Assembly: GCF_050946405.1 (NCBI RefSeq)
Contig: NZ_JBMNUS010000007.1
Coordinates: 186,001-250,000, forward strand
From: Pseudochelatococcus sp050946405
GTDB taxonomy: Bacteria > Pseudomonadota > Alphaproteobacteria > Rhizobiales > Beijerinckiaceae
Direction of reading: 5' to 3'
DNA length: 64,000 nt
How positions within the stretch are numbered: the stretch's first letter is position 1; the number at the start of each line of letters is the position of its first letter. Of the stretch, positions 8,790 to 16,882 are shown one piece after another. Made by a program: the position numbers and the translations under genes. The notes beneath the pieces were generated by a model. It was not told where the DNA came from. It ran no database searches and was given only the letters and a program-made list of their open reading frames with translations.

Positions 8790-9221
8790 ATGCGCGCAAG
8801 TCTGGGGATCGTGCTCGCCGCCTGGCTGGTGGCCGGCGGGGCGGCGGCGGCGGAACACGAGGTGAAGATGCTCAATACGGGCAAGGAAGGCGCCATGGTG
8901 TTCGAACCCGCCGCCGTGAGAGCCGAACCGGGCGACACCGTCCGCTTCGTTCCCACCGACAAGAGCCACAATGTCGAGAGCATCAAGGGAATGTTGCCGG
9001 AAGGCGTGGCGCCCTTCAAGAGCAAGATCAACGAGGAATTCGTGCTGACGCTGACGCAGCCCGGCATCTACGGCGTGAAATGCACGCCGCACTTCGCGAT
9101 GGGCATGGTCGCCCTGATCCAGGCCGGCGAAGCCCCCGCGAACCTCGACGCGGCGAAAGCGGTGAAGCTGCCGAAGAAGGCGGCCGAACGCATGGAAGCG
9201 GCCTTCGGCACGCTGCCCTGA
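8790..9221 (+). CDS. Pseudoazurin (type I blue copper protein)
   Basis: This 143-residue periplasmic cupredoxin carries electrons from oxidases or dehydrogenases to the respiratory chain. The signal peptide ends around GGAAAA|EHEV. All four copper ligands are visible: His in DKSHNVES, then Cys, His and Met in YGVKCTPHFAMGMVAL. The AEHEVKML start and KxGxMVFEP segment are typical of pseudoazurin. I chose ATG 8790 because GGAGG at 8780-8784 is well spaced for it; a TTG at 8775 is upstream of that site and unlikely. With no cytochrome c gene of the ExaB/PedF type in view, pseudoazurin may be an electron acceptor of the PQQ system, and the GACCAAGGT site supports co-regulation. Confidence 0.92.
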   Translation: MRASLGIVLAAWLVAGGAAAAEHEVKMLNTGKEGAMVFEPAAVRAEPGDTVRFVPTDKSHNVESIKGMLPEGVAPFKSKINEEFVLTLTQPGIYGVKCTPHFAMGMVALIQAGEAPANLDAAKAVKLPKKAAERMEAAFGTLP

Positions 9222-9412
9222 CGTCCGATACGGATACATCCCTCCCAACCGATGCACGGATGAAGTCAACCGGCGCAACAGCGCAGTCTATCACAGTCAA
9301 GCCAAGCTTAATAGAACTGCTTTACAATGCCGGAACGAAGATATATGGTAATGTCATCGCCCGGAAAAGGGTTGGTGAAAAGCATAAACCATCAACAACA
9401 AGGAGGAAGAAC

Positions 9413-9496
9413 ATGACCTGGAATACGCCTTACATCGTTGAAATCTGCGTCGGCCTCGAGGTCAACGCCTATTTTCCGGCCGACATCGAAGTCTGA
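9413..9496 (+). CDS. pqqA: PQQ precursor peptide PqqA
   Basis: This 27-residue peptide starts at ATG 9413 behind AGGAGG, one of the strongest ribosome sites here. It contains the conserved Glu16 and Tyr20 (LEVNAYFPADIE) that PqqE crosslinks and that become the PQQ skeleton. The N-terminus MTWNTPYIVEICVGLE matches the family's leader, which PqqD binds. It is the first gene of pqqABCDE. The roughly 190-bp gap before it is relatively AT-rich and should hold the promoter; no GACCAAGGT site was found there. Confidence 0.96.
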   Translation: MTWNTPYIVEICVGLEVNAYFPADIEV

Positions 9497-9520
9497 CGGA
9501 AACCCGGAACGGGGCGGGCG

Positions 9521-10492
9521 GTGACGATGCCTGAAGGATCCTTCGGCCTGCGGCTCGTGGTGCTCGGCTCGGCGGCCGGCGGCGGCTTTCCCCAGTGGAA
9601 CTGCCGTTGCCCGGTCTGCTCTCTCGCCTGGGACGGCGACCCGCGCGTGCGCAGGCGAACCCAGACATCGGTGGCGGTGAGCGCGGACGGCGAGCGATGG
9701 GCGCTGGTGAACGCCGCGCCTGAAATCCTGTCCCAGATTCAGGCCGTGCCGGCCTTGCATCCGCGGGGAAGCGGGCGGCATACGCCGGTGGCTTCAGTGC
9801 TGTTGACCAATGCCGACATCGATCATGTCGCGGGATTGTTGAGCCTGCGGGAAGCGCAGCCGTTCTCCCTGCACGCGACGCCGGCCATCCATGACGTGAT
9901 CGGCGCGAACGGCGTGTTCGACGTTCTCGCGCGCGGCATCGTCGACAGGCTGCCCGTGGCGCCGGGAGCGCCCTTTCCGCTGGTGGACGGCGTCGCCGCC
10001 GAGATTTTTCCGGTGCCGGGCAAGATCGCGCTCTATCTGGAACGCGGAGAGGTCGAGACCGCCGTGGAGGGTGAGCAGACCGTCGGGGTCGAGCTTCGCG
10101 ACGGCAGGCGCCGCATCCTGTTCATTCCGGGCTGCGCGCTGATGACCGATGCCCTGCGCGCGCGCATCGACGGCGCGGATGCGGTGCTTTTCGACGGCAC
10201 GGTCTGGCGTGACGACGAGATGATCGCCGCCGGCGTCGGCGCGAAGACCGGGCGGCGCATGGGCCACATGGCGATGTCGGGCGCGGACGGCTCGATGGCG
10301 GCGTTCGAGGGCCTACGCGTCGGCCGCAAGGTCTATCTGCATATCAACAACACCAATCCGGTGCTCATCGACGGGTCGCCGGAGCGCCGCGCGGCGGAAC
10401 GCGCGGGATGGGAAATCGCCGAAGACGGCATGGAAATCGGGACGGAATGGAGCTTGCAGGATGACCGGATCGCTCTCCCCGCAGGAACTTGA
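9521..10492 (+). CDS. pqqB: PqqB, metallo-beta-lactamase-fold PQQ biosynthesis protein
   Basis: This 323-residue cytoplasmic protein has the family's N-terminal segment VLGSAAGGGFPQWNCRCPVC, a Cys-rich loop seen in PqqB, then LTNADIDHVAGLLSLRE in place of the classic HxHxDH motif, and LHINNTNPVL near the end. PqqB hydroxylates the Glu-Tyr derived intermediate in PQQ synthesis. GTG 9521 and ATG 9527 are both possible starts, two codons apart. Its end overlaps pqqC by 32 bases in a different frame. Confidence 0.95.
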   Translation: MTMPEGSFGLRLVVLGSAAGGGFPQWNCRCPVCSLAWDGDPRVRRRTQTSVAVSADGERWALVNAAPEILSQIQAVPALHPRGSGRHTPVASVLLTNADIDHVAGLLSLREAQPFSLHATPAIHDVIGANGVFDVLARGIVDRLPVAPGAPFPLVDGVAAEIFPVPGKIALYLERGEVETAVEGEQTVGVELRDGRRRILFIPGCALMTDALRARIDGADAVLFDGTVWRDDEMIAAGVGAKTGRRMGHMAMSGADGSMAAFEGLRVGRKVYLHINNTNPVLIDGSPERRAAERAGWEIAEDGMEIGTEWSLQDDRIALPAGT

Positions 10493-11186
10493 GGCGACGC
10501 TGCGCGATGTCGGCGCGCGGCGCTATCACAATCTGCACCCGTTTCACCGGCTGCTGCATGGCGGCAAGCTCGATCTCGGGCAGGTCCGGGCCTGGGCGCT
10601 CAACCGCTATTATTATCAGGCGATGATTCCGGTAAAGGATTCCTCCATCCTCGCCCGCATGGAAGAGCCGGAACTGCGGCGCAACTGGCGCCAGCGCATC
10701 ATCGACCACGACGGAGAGCGCGAGGGCGAAGGCGGCATCGCCCGCTGGCTGAAGCTCACGGACGGGCTCGGGCTCGATCGCGACTACGTCACCTCGCTGC
10801 GCGGCCTGCTGCCGGCCTCCCGCTTCGCGGTGGAAGCCTATGTGCATTTCGTGCGCGAGAAAAGCCTTCTCGAAGCCATCGCCTCCTCGCTGACGGAGAT
10901 GTTCTCGCCCAACATCATCGAGGAACGCGTCGCCGGCATGCTGAAGAACTACGATTTCATTGCCCCGGAAACGCTGGCCTACTTCGACAACCGGTTGACA
11001 CAAGCGCCCCGCGACGCCGATTTCGCGCTGGACTACGTGAAGACCCACGCGCGCACGCCCGAGCAACAGCAGGCCGCGATCCGTGCGCTGGAGTTCAAGT
11101 GCGATGTGCTCTGGGTGCAGCTCGACGCGCTCTACTTCGCTTATGTCGACCCGAAGGCGGGTTATCCCGGTGCTTTCGCGCCATAG
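10461..11186 (+). CDS. pqqC: PqqC, pyrroloquinoline-quinone synthase
   Basis: This 241-residue cofactorless oxidase catalyses the last ring closure and eight-electron oxidation to PQQ. The helical PqqC/TenA-like fold shows in YHNLHPFHRLLHGGKL, ALNRYYYQAMIPVKDS, and EAYVHFVREKSLLEAIASSLTEMF with the active-site His and Arg-rich pocket. The start is inside pqqB (32-base overlap). The TAG stop at 11184-11186 coincides with the first base pairs of a dispersed repeat that separates this gene from pqqD. Confidence 0.96.
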   Translation: MTGSLSPQELEATLRDVGARRYHNLHPFHRLLHGGKLDLGQVRAWALNRYYYQAMIPVKDSSILARMEEPELRRNWRQRIIDHDGEREGEGGIARWLKLTDGLGLDRDYVTSLRGLLPASRFAVEAYVHFVREKSLLEAIASSLTEMFSPNIIEERVAGMLKNYDFIAPETLAYFDNRLTQAPRDADFALDYVKTHARTPEQQQAAIRALEFKCDVLWVQLDALYFAYVDPKAGYPGAFAP

Positions 11187-11262
11187 AGCAGTTTGCGTTC
11201 AAGTGTGGAATGTGGAGCGGGGCGGCGATTCAACCTGATCGCATCCCGCTCCGGAGACTCCC
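11184..11262. repeat. Dispersed palindromic repeat, copy 1, inside the pqq operon
   Basis: AGAGCAGTTTGCGTTCAAGT at 11185-11204 is identical to 46887-46906. The right part also has GGAGCGG...CGATTC resembling 46951-46968. This copy lacks the second palindrome arm (TTGAACGCAA) and instead can fold through GGAGCGGG (11215-11222) and CCCGCTCC. It supplies the TAG stop of pqqC. Confidence 0.6.
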
Positions 11263-11272
11263 GGGAGGAACA

Positions 11273-11584
11273 ATGAGCGCTCCGTTGTCGTCCACTGACA
11301 TTCCGAAACTCGCGCGCGGCGTGCGCCTGCGCCACGACGAGGCGCGCGGGCTGTGGGTGCTGCTCGCGCCGGAGCGCGTGCTTCAGCCCGATCCGGTCGG
11401 GGTCGCGATTCTCGGCAAGGTCGACGGCGTGCGCTCCCTCGCGACCATCGTCGACGAACTGGCGGACAGCTTCGCCGCCGACCGCGCCCGCATCGCGACC
11501 GATGTCGGCGCCTTCCTCGCCGGCCTCGTCGAAAAGGGACTGGTCGAGATCGGCGCGCCTTCGTCGGCACGGGCTGCGCCGTGA
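11273..11584 (+). CDS. pqqD: PqqD, PqqA-binding chaperone
   Basis: This 103-residue protein binds the PqqA peptide and presents it to PqqE. It shows the winged-helix pattern RGVRLRHDEARGLWVLLAPE, LQPDPVGVAILGKVDG, VRSLATIVDELADSF and FLAGLVEKGLVEI. ATG 11273 follows GGGAGGAA at a good distance. Unlike the usual tight pqqCD junction, 86 bases with a repeat separate it from pqqC. The stop overlaps the GTG start of pqqE (GTGA). Confidence 0.95.
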   Translation: MSAPLSSTDIPKLARGVRLRHDEARGLWVLLAPERVLQPDPVGVAILGKVDGVRSLATIVDELADSFAADRARIATDVGAFLAGLVEKGLVEIGAPSSARAAP

Positions 11585-12708
11585 GCGCCGTCGCGGACAG
11601 CGCGGCGCGGGAAAACGCGCCCGTCAGCCCCCCATTGCCCGTTCCCTACGGCATGCTGGCGGAATTGACCCATCGCTGTCCGCTGCAATGCCCCTATTGT
11701 TCCAATCCCGTGGAGCTGGAACGGCGCGGCAACGAACTCGACACCGAAACGTGGCTGCGCGTGTTCTCCGAGGCGGCGAAGCTCGGCGTGTTGCAGGTCC
11801 ATCTCTCCGGCGGCGAACCGACGGCGCGGCGGGATCTCGAACCGATGATCCGGCATTGCGTCGAGGTCGGGCTTTACACCAATCTCATCACCGCCGGCGT
11901 CGGCGTCACGCCGGAGCGCCTGCGGGCGATATCGGACGCGGGCGTCGACCACGTTCAGCTTTCCTTCCAGGGCGCGGACGCACCGACGACCGACCGCGTT
12001 TCCAACTTTTCCGGCGCGCATGAGCGCAAGCTCGCCGTCGCCCGCGAGGTGCGCCGGCTCGGCCTGCCGCTGACCGTCAACGCGGTGGTGCACCGGGCCA
12101 ACATCCACCAGATCCCGACCTTCATCGAGCTGGCGCTGGCGCTCGACGCACGGCGCATCGAGATCGCCCACGCCCAATATTACGGCTGGGCGCTGCGCAA
12201 CCGTGGCGCGCTCATGCCGACGCGCGCTCAGGTGTTCGAGGCGCTGGCGGTGGTCGAGGAAGCGCGGGATCGCCTGAAAGGGCGGCTCTCCATCGATGCC
12301 GTGGTGCCGGATTACTACGCGAAATATCCCAAGCCCTGCATGAACGGCTGGGGCCGGCAATCGCTCAACGTCACGCCATCCGGCAAGGTATTGCCCTGTC
12401 ACGCGGCGGAAACCGTTCCGAACCTCGATTTCTGGAACGTGCGCGAGCACGATCTGCGGGAGATATGGGCCTTGTCGCCGGCCTTCAACGCCTTTCGCGG
12501 CACGGCGTGGATGCCGCATCCCTGCCGCGGCTGCGAGCGGCGTGAAATCGACTGGGGCGGCTGCCGCTGTCAGGCGATGGCGATCGCCGGGGACGCCGCC
12601 GCCACCGATCCGGCCTGCCACAAGTCGCCGCTCCACGCCCGCATGCTCGCGCTGGCCGAGACGGACGCCGCCGCGACGAGCGCCTACGACTACCGGCGTT
12701 ACGGCTGA
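11581..12708 (+). CDS. pqqE: PqqE, radical SAM PqqA peptide cyclase
   Basis: This 375-residue radical SAM enzyme forms the Glu-Tyr carbon-carbon bond in PqqA. The cluster-binding motif is CPLQCPYC (CxxxCxxC) after the typical AELTHRC lead, followed by the SGGEP motif (LSGGEPTARRDLE). The SPASM auxiliary-cluster cysteines are at the C-terminus (CMNGWGRQ, LPCHAAE, CRGCERREIDWGGCRCQ). The GTG start at 11581 overlaps the pqqD stop, which fits translational coupling and gives the family's usual length; the frame is open further upstream but without a start that fits. Confidence 0.95.
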   Translation: MSAVADSAARENAPVSPPLPVPYGMLAELTHRCPLQCPYCSNPVELERRGNELDTETWLRVFSEAAKLGVLQVHLSGGEPTARRDLEPMIRHCVEVGLYTNLITAGVGVTPERLRAISDAGVDHVQLSFQGADAPTTDRVSNFSGAHERKLAVAREVRRLGLPLTVNAVVHRANIHQIPTFIELALALDARRIEIAHAQYYGWALRNRGALMPTRAQVFEALAVVEEARDRLKGRLSIDAVVPDYYAKYPKPCMNGWGRQSLNVTPSGKVLPCHAAETVPNLDFWNVREHDLREIWALSPAFNAFRGTAWMPHPCRGCERREIDWGGCRCQAMAIAGDAAATDPACHKSPLHARMLALAETDAAATSAYDYRRYG

Positions 12709-12787
12709 TACGCGAAAAGCCGCCGCCGCGAACCCGGATCGACATGCCATCAAGCCGAAAAGCGTATGCACTCTTCGGCACGATACC

Positions 12788-14506
12788 CTATCGCCGCTCG
12801 CTCCGGAGCAATCCGCCGGCCGAACGCGAAGGCGCGCCGGCCGCATCGGAAGATGGCCGCGACGGCGCGGCTCTGCCCACGCGGGAGAGCACGACGACAG
12901 GCAATATGCCGATCACCACGATCAGCAGGGCGGCGATCGATGCCTCCTCATAGGTGCCCCGCGCCGCCTCGCCGTAAAGATGCGTTGCCAGCGTCTCGAA
13001 ATTCAGCGGGCGCAGCAACAGCGTCACGGGCAGTTCCTTCATGCAGTCGACGAACACCAGAAGGCCCGCGGAAACGAGCGCCGGCCGCGACAGCGGCAGA
13101 TGCACGTGCCGGAACACGCCCGAGGACGTCCGCCCCAGCGTGCGCGCGGCGTGATCCAGCGAGGGCGAAATGCGGCTGAACCCCGCCTCGATGCCGCCGG
13201 TGGCGATGGCCATGAAACGCGCGCAATACGCAAGAACGATGGCCGCGCCGGAACCGAGCAGCACGAGACCGACGGACAGGCCGAGGAATGTTTCGGCGCC
13301 CCCCGAAAGCATGCGGTCGAACGCGCCGATCGGCATGAGCAGGCCGAGCGCCAGCACGGTGCCGGGGATCGCGTAGCCGAGAGTCGATACCCGGACGGCA
13401 ACGGCGGTGAGACGCCCCGGATAGGTGCGCGCGGCATAAGCCACGACAAGCCCGCAAAGCAACACCAGCACGGTCGCGGTGAAGGCGACGGAGACCGTGT
13501 TGACGACCTCGCCGAGCAATCGCTGCGAAAGCCCCGCGAAACGGTAACGCTTGTAGGCTTCGACGCACAGATAGATGGCGGGCGCGATGAAACCCAACGC
13601 CACGGGAAGGAAGCAGATCGTGAAGGCTCCCGCCGCACGCAGGCCGGCCAGCGGCGCGGGGCTCATCGCCCGCGGCCGCTGGGCGGCCGCCGTGTAACGC
13701 TGGTTGCGGCGCGCATGGCGCTCGATCAGCACGAGCCCCACCACCATCACGAGCATGGCGAGAGAAATCTGGGCGGCGCCGGGCATGTCCGACCGGCTGA
13801 CCCAGGTGGTGTAGACGGAAACCGTCAGCGTGCGGACGCCGAGAAACTCCGACGCGCCGATATCGTTCAGGGTTTCCATCAGCGCAAGGCTCACGCCGAC
13901 CGCGATGGCGGGGCGCGCGAGCGGCAGCGCCACCCGGCGGAACACGTCGCCCCGGCTGCTGCCCAGCGTGCGCGAGACCTCGACGAGACTTGCAGCCTGC
14001 GTCAGGAACATCGAGCGCGTCGTCAGGTAGACATAGGGATAGAGCACCAGCCCGAGCAACAGGATGCAGCCCCACATCGACCGGATGTCCGGCAGGCGGA
14101 ACGCGCGGGGGCTGGTGTAGCCGAGCAAATACCGCAACGCGCCCTGCACGGAACCGACGGGATGAAGAATGTCGAGATAGGCGAACGCGATGATGTAGGT
14201 CGGCACCGCCAGCGGCAGCAACAGCCCCCATTCCAGGAAACGCCTGCCGGGAAACTCATAGGCCGTCACGATCCACGCCGTCGTGGTGCCGATCAGCGTG
14301 GTCAGGACGCCGACGCCGGCCAGCAGGACGATCGTATCGCGAAGCGCCGCCGGCAGCACATGGCGGATCATATGCGGCCACAATCCGGCGCTGCCCTCGA
14401 ATGCGGTCAGGATCAGCGCAGCGACGGGAAGGCAGACGAATGCGGCGACGGCAAAGGCCGCAAGACGCCATCTCATCCCGGACAGGCGCCGCGATACGAT
14501 ATTCAT
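12788..14506 (-). CDS. Ferric-iron-type ABC transporter permease, two-domain (FbpB/FutB-like)
   Basis: This permease of about 572 residues has twelve or so hydrophobic segments and two copies of the binding-protein-dependent EAA loop (VEVSRTLGSSRGDVFRRVALPLARPA and a second near LDHAARTLGRTSSGVFRHVHLPLSRPA). The duplicated layout is that of FbpB/SfuB iron(III) and ThiP-type permeases. ATG 14506 is chosen; GTG 14530 is also open but neither has a clear ribosome site. It follows the binding-protein gene on the same strand and, with the ATPase at 15830-16882, makes a complete importer. It converges with pqqE. Confidence 0.9.
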   Translation of the reverse strand: MNIVSRRLSGMRWRLAAFAVAAFVCLPVAALILTAFEGSAGLWPHMIRHVLPAALRDTIVLLAGVGVLTTLIGTTTAWIVTAYEFPGRRFLEWGLLLPLAVPTYIIAFAYLDILHPVGSVQGALRYLLGYTSPRAFRLPDIRSMWGCILLLGLVLYPYVYLTTRSMFLTQAASLVEVSRTLGSSRGDVFRRVALPLARPAIAVGVSLALMETLNDIGASEFLGVRTLTVSVYTTWVSRSDMPGAAQISLAMLVMVVGLVLIERHARRNQRYTAAAQRPRAMSPAPLAGLRAAGAFTICFLPVALGFIAPAIYLCVEAYKRYRFAGLSQRLLGEVVNTVSVAFTATVLVLLCGLVVAYAARTYPGRLTAVAVRVSTLGYAIPGTVLALGLLMPIGAFDRMLSGGAETFLGLSVGLVLLGSGAAIVLAYCARFMAIATGGIEAGFSRISPSLDHAARTLGRTSSGVFRHVHLPLSRPALVSAGLLVFVDCMKELPVTLLLRPLNFETLATHLYGEAARGTYEEASIAALLIVVIGILPVVVLSRVGRAAPSRPSSDAAGAPSRSAGGLLRSERR

Positions 14507-14583
14507 GGGATTGAAAACCGGTGAGGTCACGGGTGAAGGAAGCGGCCGCCCGCAAAGGCGCCGGCGGCCGCAGCGCGCCGGGA

Positions 14584-15612
14584 TCAGTTGTCGAAACCGA
14601 CCTTTTCGGCAAGTTCGCTGGCCTTCTTCCGGAAGCCGACGCCCTTGACGAGATCGACCGTGTCGGGCTTGAGCGCACCGTATTCGGCGATCAGCGGGGC
14701 GACCGTGGCGCCCGCATTGACGGGGTACTCGAAATTCGCCTCGGCATAGATCTTCTGCGCGTCGTCGGACACGAGATATTCAAGCAGCTTGACGGCCTCG
14801 GCCCTGTTGGGCGCGTGGCGCGCGACCGCCGCGCCCGTGATGTTGACCTGCGTGCCGCCGTTCTCGAAAGTGGGCAGGATCATCCTGATCGCGTTCGCCC
14901 ACTCCTGCTGCTCGGGGCCGCCCTTGCCGCTGCGCATCAGGCCGACGTAGTAGGAATTGGCCACGCCGATGTCGCACAGGCCGCCCATGATGTCGCGCGC
15001 CACATCGCGATCGCCGCCGCCGGCCTTGCGGGCCAGATTGGCCTTCAGGCCCTCGAGCCACTTCTCGGCCGCCTCCTCGCCGTGATGGGCGATGTAGGAG
15101 CCGATCAGCGCGACGTTATAGGGATGCTGGCCGGAGCGGATACAGATCTTGCCCTTCCACACCGGGTCTGCAAGCCGTTCGTAGGTGATTTCCCTCAGGT
15201 CCACGTCCTTGGCTGCATACAGCGCCCGCGCGCGCAACGACAGGGCGAACCAGTTGCCCTTCTCGTCGCGCAGGGAGGAGGGAATCGTGCGCGTCAGCAC
15301 CGCGGAGTCGACGCTCTGCGTCAGGCCCTTCTCGACCAGATCGACGAGATTGCCGGCATCCACCGTCATCAGGATATCCGCCGGCGACTTGTCGCCCTCC
15401 GACGCGACGCGCTCGGCAAGGCCGTCCTTCAGGAAGATCGTGTTGACCTTGATATCCGTGGCCTTGGTGAAGGCATCGAGCAGCGGCTGGATCAGGCCCG
15501 GCTCGCGGGTCGTGTAAAGGTTGACCTCCGCCGCCGCGGCGCCGGACGTGCCGGCCAGAACCGCAAGAAACGAGCCCGCAAGCAATCCCTTCAACGTCGT
15601 TCGCATTTTCAT
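14584..15612 (-). CDS. Ferric-iron-type ABC transporter substrate-binding protein (FutA/FbpA-like)
   Basis: This periplasmic binding protein of about 342 residues has a signal peptide ending GAAAA|EVNLY. EVNLYTTREPGLIQPLLDAF is the family's first strand-helix, and the double tyrosine in GVANSYYVGLM is the iron-ligand pair of the FutA/FbpA group. ATG 15612 is preferred over 15624 because GGAG lies seven bases before it. An imperfect palindrome at 15642-15660 in the upstream region may be an iron-responsive operator. Metal specificity is inferred from the tyrosines and family. Confidence 0.88.
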   Translation of the reverse strand: MKMRTTLKGLLAGSFLAVLAGTSGAAAAEVNLYTTREPGLIQPLLDAFTKATDIKVNTIFLKDGLAERVASEGDKSPADILMTVDAGNLVDLVEKGLTQSVDSAVLTRTIPSSLRDEKGNWFALSLRARALYAAKDVDLREITYERLADPVWKGKICIRSGQHPYNVALIGSYIAHHGEEAAEKWLEGLKANLARKAGGGDRDVARDIMGGLCDIGVANSYYVGLMRSGKGGPEQQEWANAIRMILPTFENGGTQVNITGAAVARHAPNRAEAVKLLEYLVSDDAQKIYAEANFEYPVNAGATVAPLIAEYGALKPDTVDLVKGVGFRKKASELAEKVGFDN

Positions 15613-15641
15613 GGTTGACTCCATCTCTGTCGGGGCTTATG

Positions 15642-15660
15642 TAGAATTATTATGAATCTA
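15642..15660. promoter_or_regulatory. Imperfect AT-rich palindrome, possible iron-responsive operator
   Basis: TAGAATTATTATGAATCTA matches its own reverse complement at most positions and lies 30-50 bp upstream of the iron-binding-protein start at 15612. Irr, RirA and Fur sites in alphaproteobacteria are AT-rich palindromes of this size. The exact regulator cannot be told. Confidence 0.35.
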
Positions 15661-15829
15661 ATCTGGTTCGTCGACCTGATTGACAGGCCGGATGAACGAT
15701 GTGGCGCTGTAGCAGTAAACTGCTTTTTTGCGTCGCATGCGGACGGTTGCGTTCGTGTCCGCGATGACGATGCAAAACGGCGGTGCCTGCGACACCTCCC
15801 CCGTGACGCCCCGAAGGCGGCACTTTACC

Positions 15830-16882
15830 TCAAAAAATCAGGATTTGCTCCGGAGATATGGCCAGACGTGTCGAATCGCCTTTGCTGAGGCGGCTGCGGC
15901 GCGTGGACCGAATCCGCAGAGGCTCCGACAGCGCTGCTACGGCGACATGCATCTGCTCGATCTCGCCGAACAGCGCGCAATCCACGACCGTGCAGTCGAC
16001 GCCTTCGGCATCGTTCACGCGCAGGCATTGCGGGCGAATGTAGACGGTCGCGTGCTCGCCCTCGGCGAAACCGGGCGCAGCGAAGCGTCCCAGCGGCGTC
16101 TCGGCGCAGCCGTTCCGGCACACCGTCCGTATCTTGTTGAAGGAACAGAAGAACTCCGCCGCATAAGGAGAGGCGGGATGCTCGTAGATCTCCGCGCCGC
16201 TCGCCGACTGAACGATCTTGCCGTTGCGCATGAGGACGATCACGTCGCCCGTGGAAAGAGCCTCTTCAGGATCGTGCGTGACCATGATCACGGTCGTGCC
16301 CAACTCCCGCAGGATATCGATCGTCTCGGTTCGAATGCCGTTGCGCAATTCCCGGTCGAGATTGGAGAAGGGCTCGTCCATCAGCACGATGTCGGGCTGG
16401 GGCGCGAGCGCGCGGGCCAGCGCCACCCTCTGCTGCTCGCCGCCCGAAAGCATGTGCGGGAAACGCCGCGCGAGATGGTCCAGCCCCAGCCGCGCGACGA
16501 TTGCGGCGCACCGCTCGCGCGCGGCGCGGCGGCCGATCCGCCTGAGGCCGAACAGGATATTGTCGGTGACGTTCAAATGCGGAAACAGCGCGTAGTCCTG
16601 AAACATGAAGCCGATGTTGCGGTCCTCGGGCTCGACATGGCCGCCGGAGCCGGAAACCTCCCGGCCGTCCAGCAGCACACGGCCCTCGTCCGGCCGATCG
16701 ATGCCCGCGACGATGCGCAACAGGGACGACTTGCCGCAGCCCGAATGCCCGACGAGACAAACGAGAGCCCCCCGCCCCACTCCCAGCGAAACGTCGTCGA
16801 GCGCCTTCACGTTGCCGAACCGGCGGGATATCCCCTCAAGCCGGAGATGACAGTCGTTGCCCGTTTGCCGATCGTGCATCAT
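15830..16882 (-). CDS. Ferric-iron-type ABC transporter ATP-binding protein (FbpC-like)
   Basis: This 350-residue ATPase has Walker A GHSGCGKSS, a Q-loop in IGFMFQDYALFPHL, signature LSGGEQQRVALARALA, Walker B IVLMDEPFSNLD and switch His in MVTHDPEEAL. A C-terminal TOBE-like extension of about 110 residues (HATVYIRPQCLRVNDAEG) is the FbpC/PotA layout. Its start overlaps the RpiR regulator's stop by four bases, so it is expressed from the regulator's transcript, while the binding protein and permease have a separate 220-bp promoter region. Confidence 0.9.
   Translation of the reverse strand: MMHDRQTGNDCHLRLEGISRRFGNVKALDDVSLGVGRGALVCLVGHSGCGKSSLLRIVAGIDRPDEGRVLLDGREVSGSGGHVEPEDRNIGFMFQDYALFPHLNVTDNILFGLRRIGRRAARERCAAIVARLGLDHLARRFPHMLSGGEQQRVALARALAPQPDIVLMDEPFSNLDRELRNGIRTETIDILRELGTTVIMVTHDPEEALSTGDVIVLMRNGKIVQSASGAEIYEHPASPYAAEFFCSFNKIRTVCRNGCAETPLGRFAAPGFAEGEHATVYIRPQCLRVNDAEGVDCTVVDCALFGEIEQMHVAVAALSEPLRIRSTRRSRLSKGDSTRLAISPEQILIF

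Noticed and set aside
12542..14524. 660-codon plus-strand frame opposite the permease gene
   Set aside because: His/Arg/Gln-rich shadow; the minus-strand frame has membrane segments and EAA loops.
15712..15732. AGCAG-TAAA-CTGCT followed by six T, terminator-like
   Set aside because: The T-run is on the plus strand, where no gene ends; both neighbours are on the minus strand, and the stem is only five base pairs.
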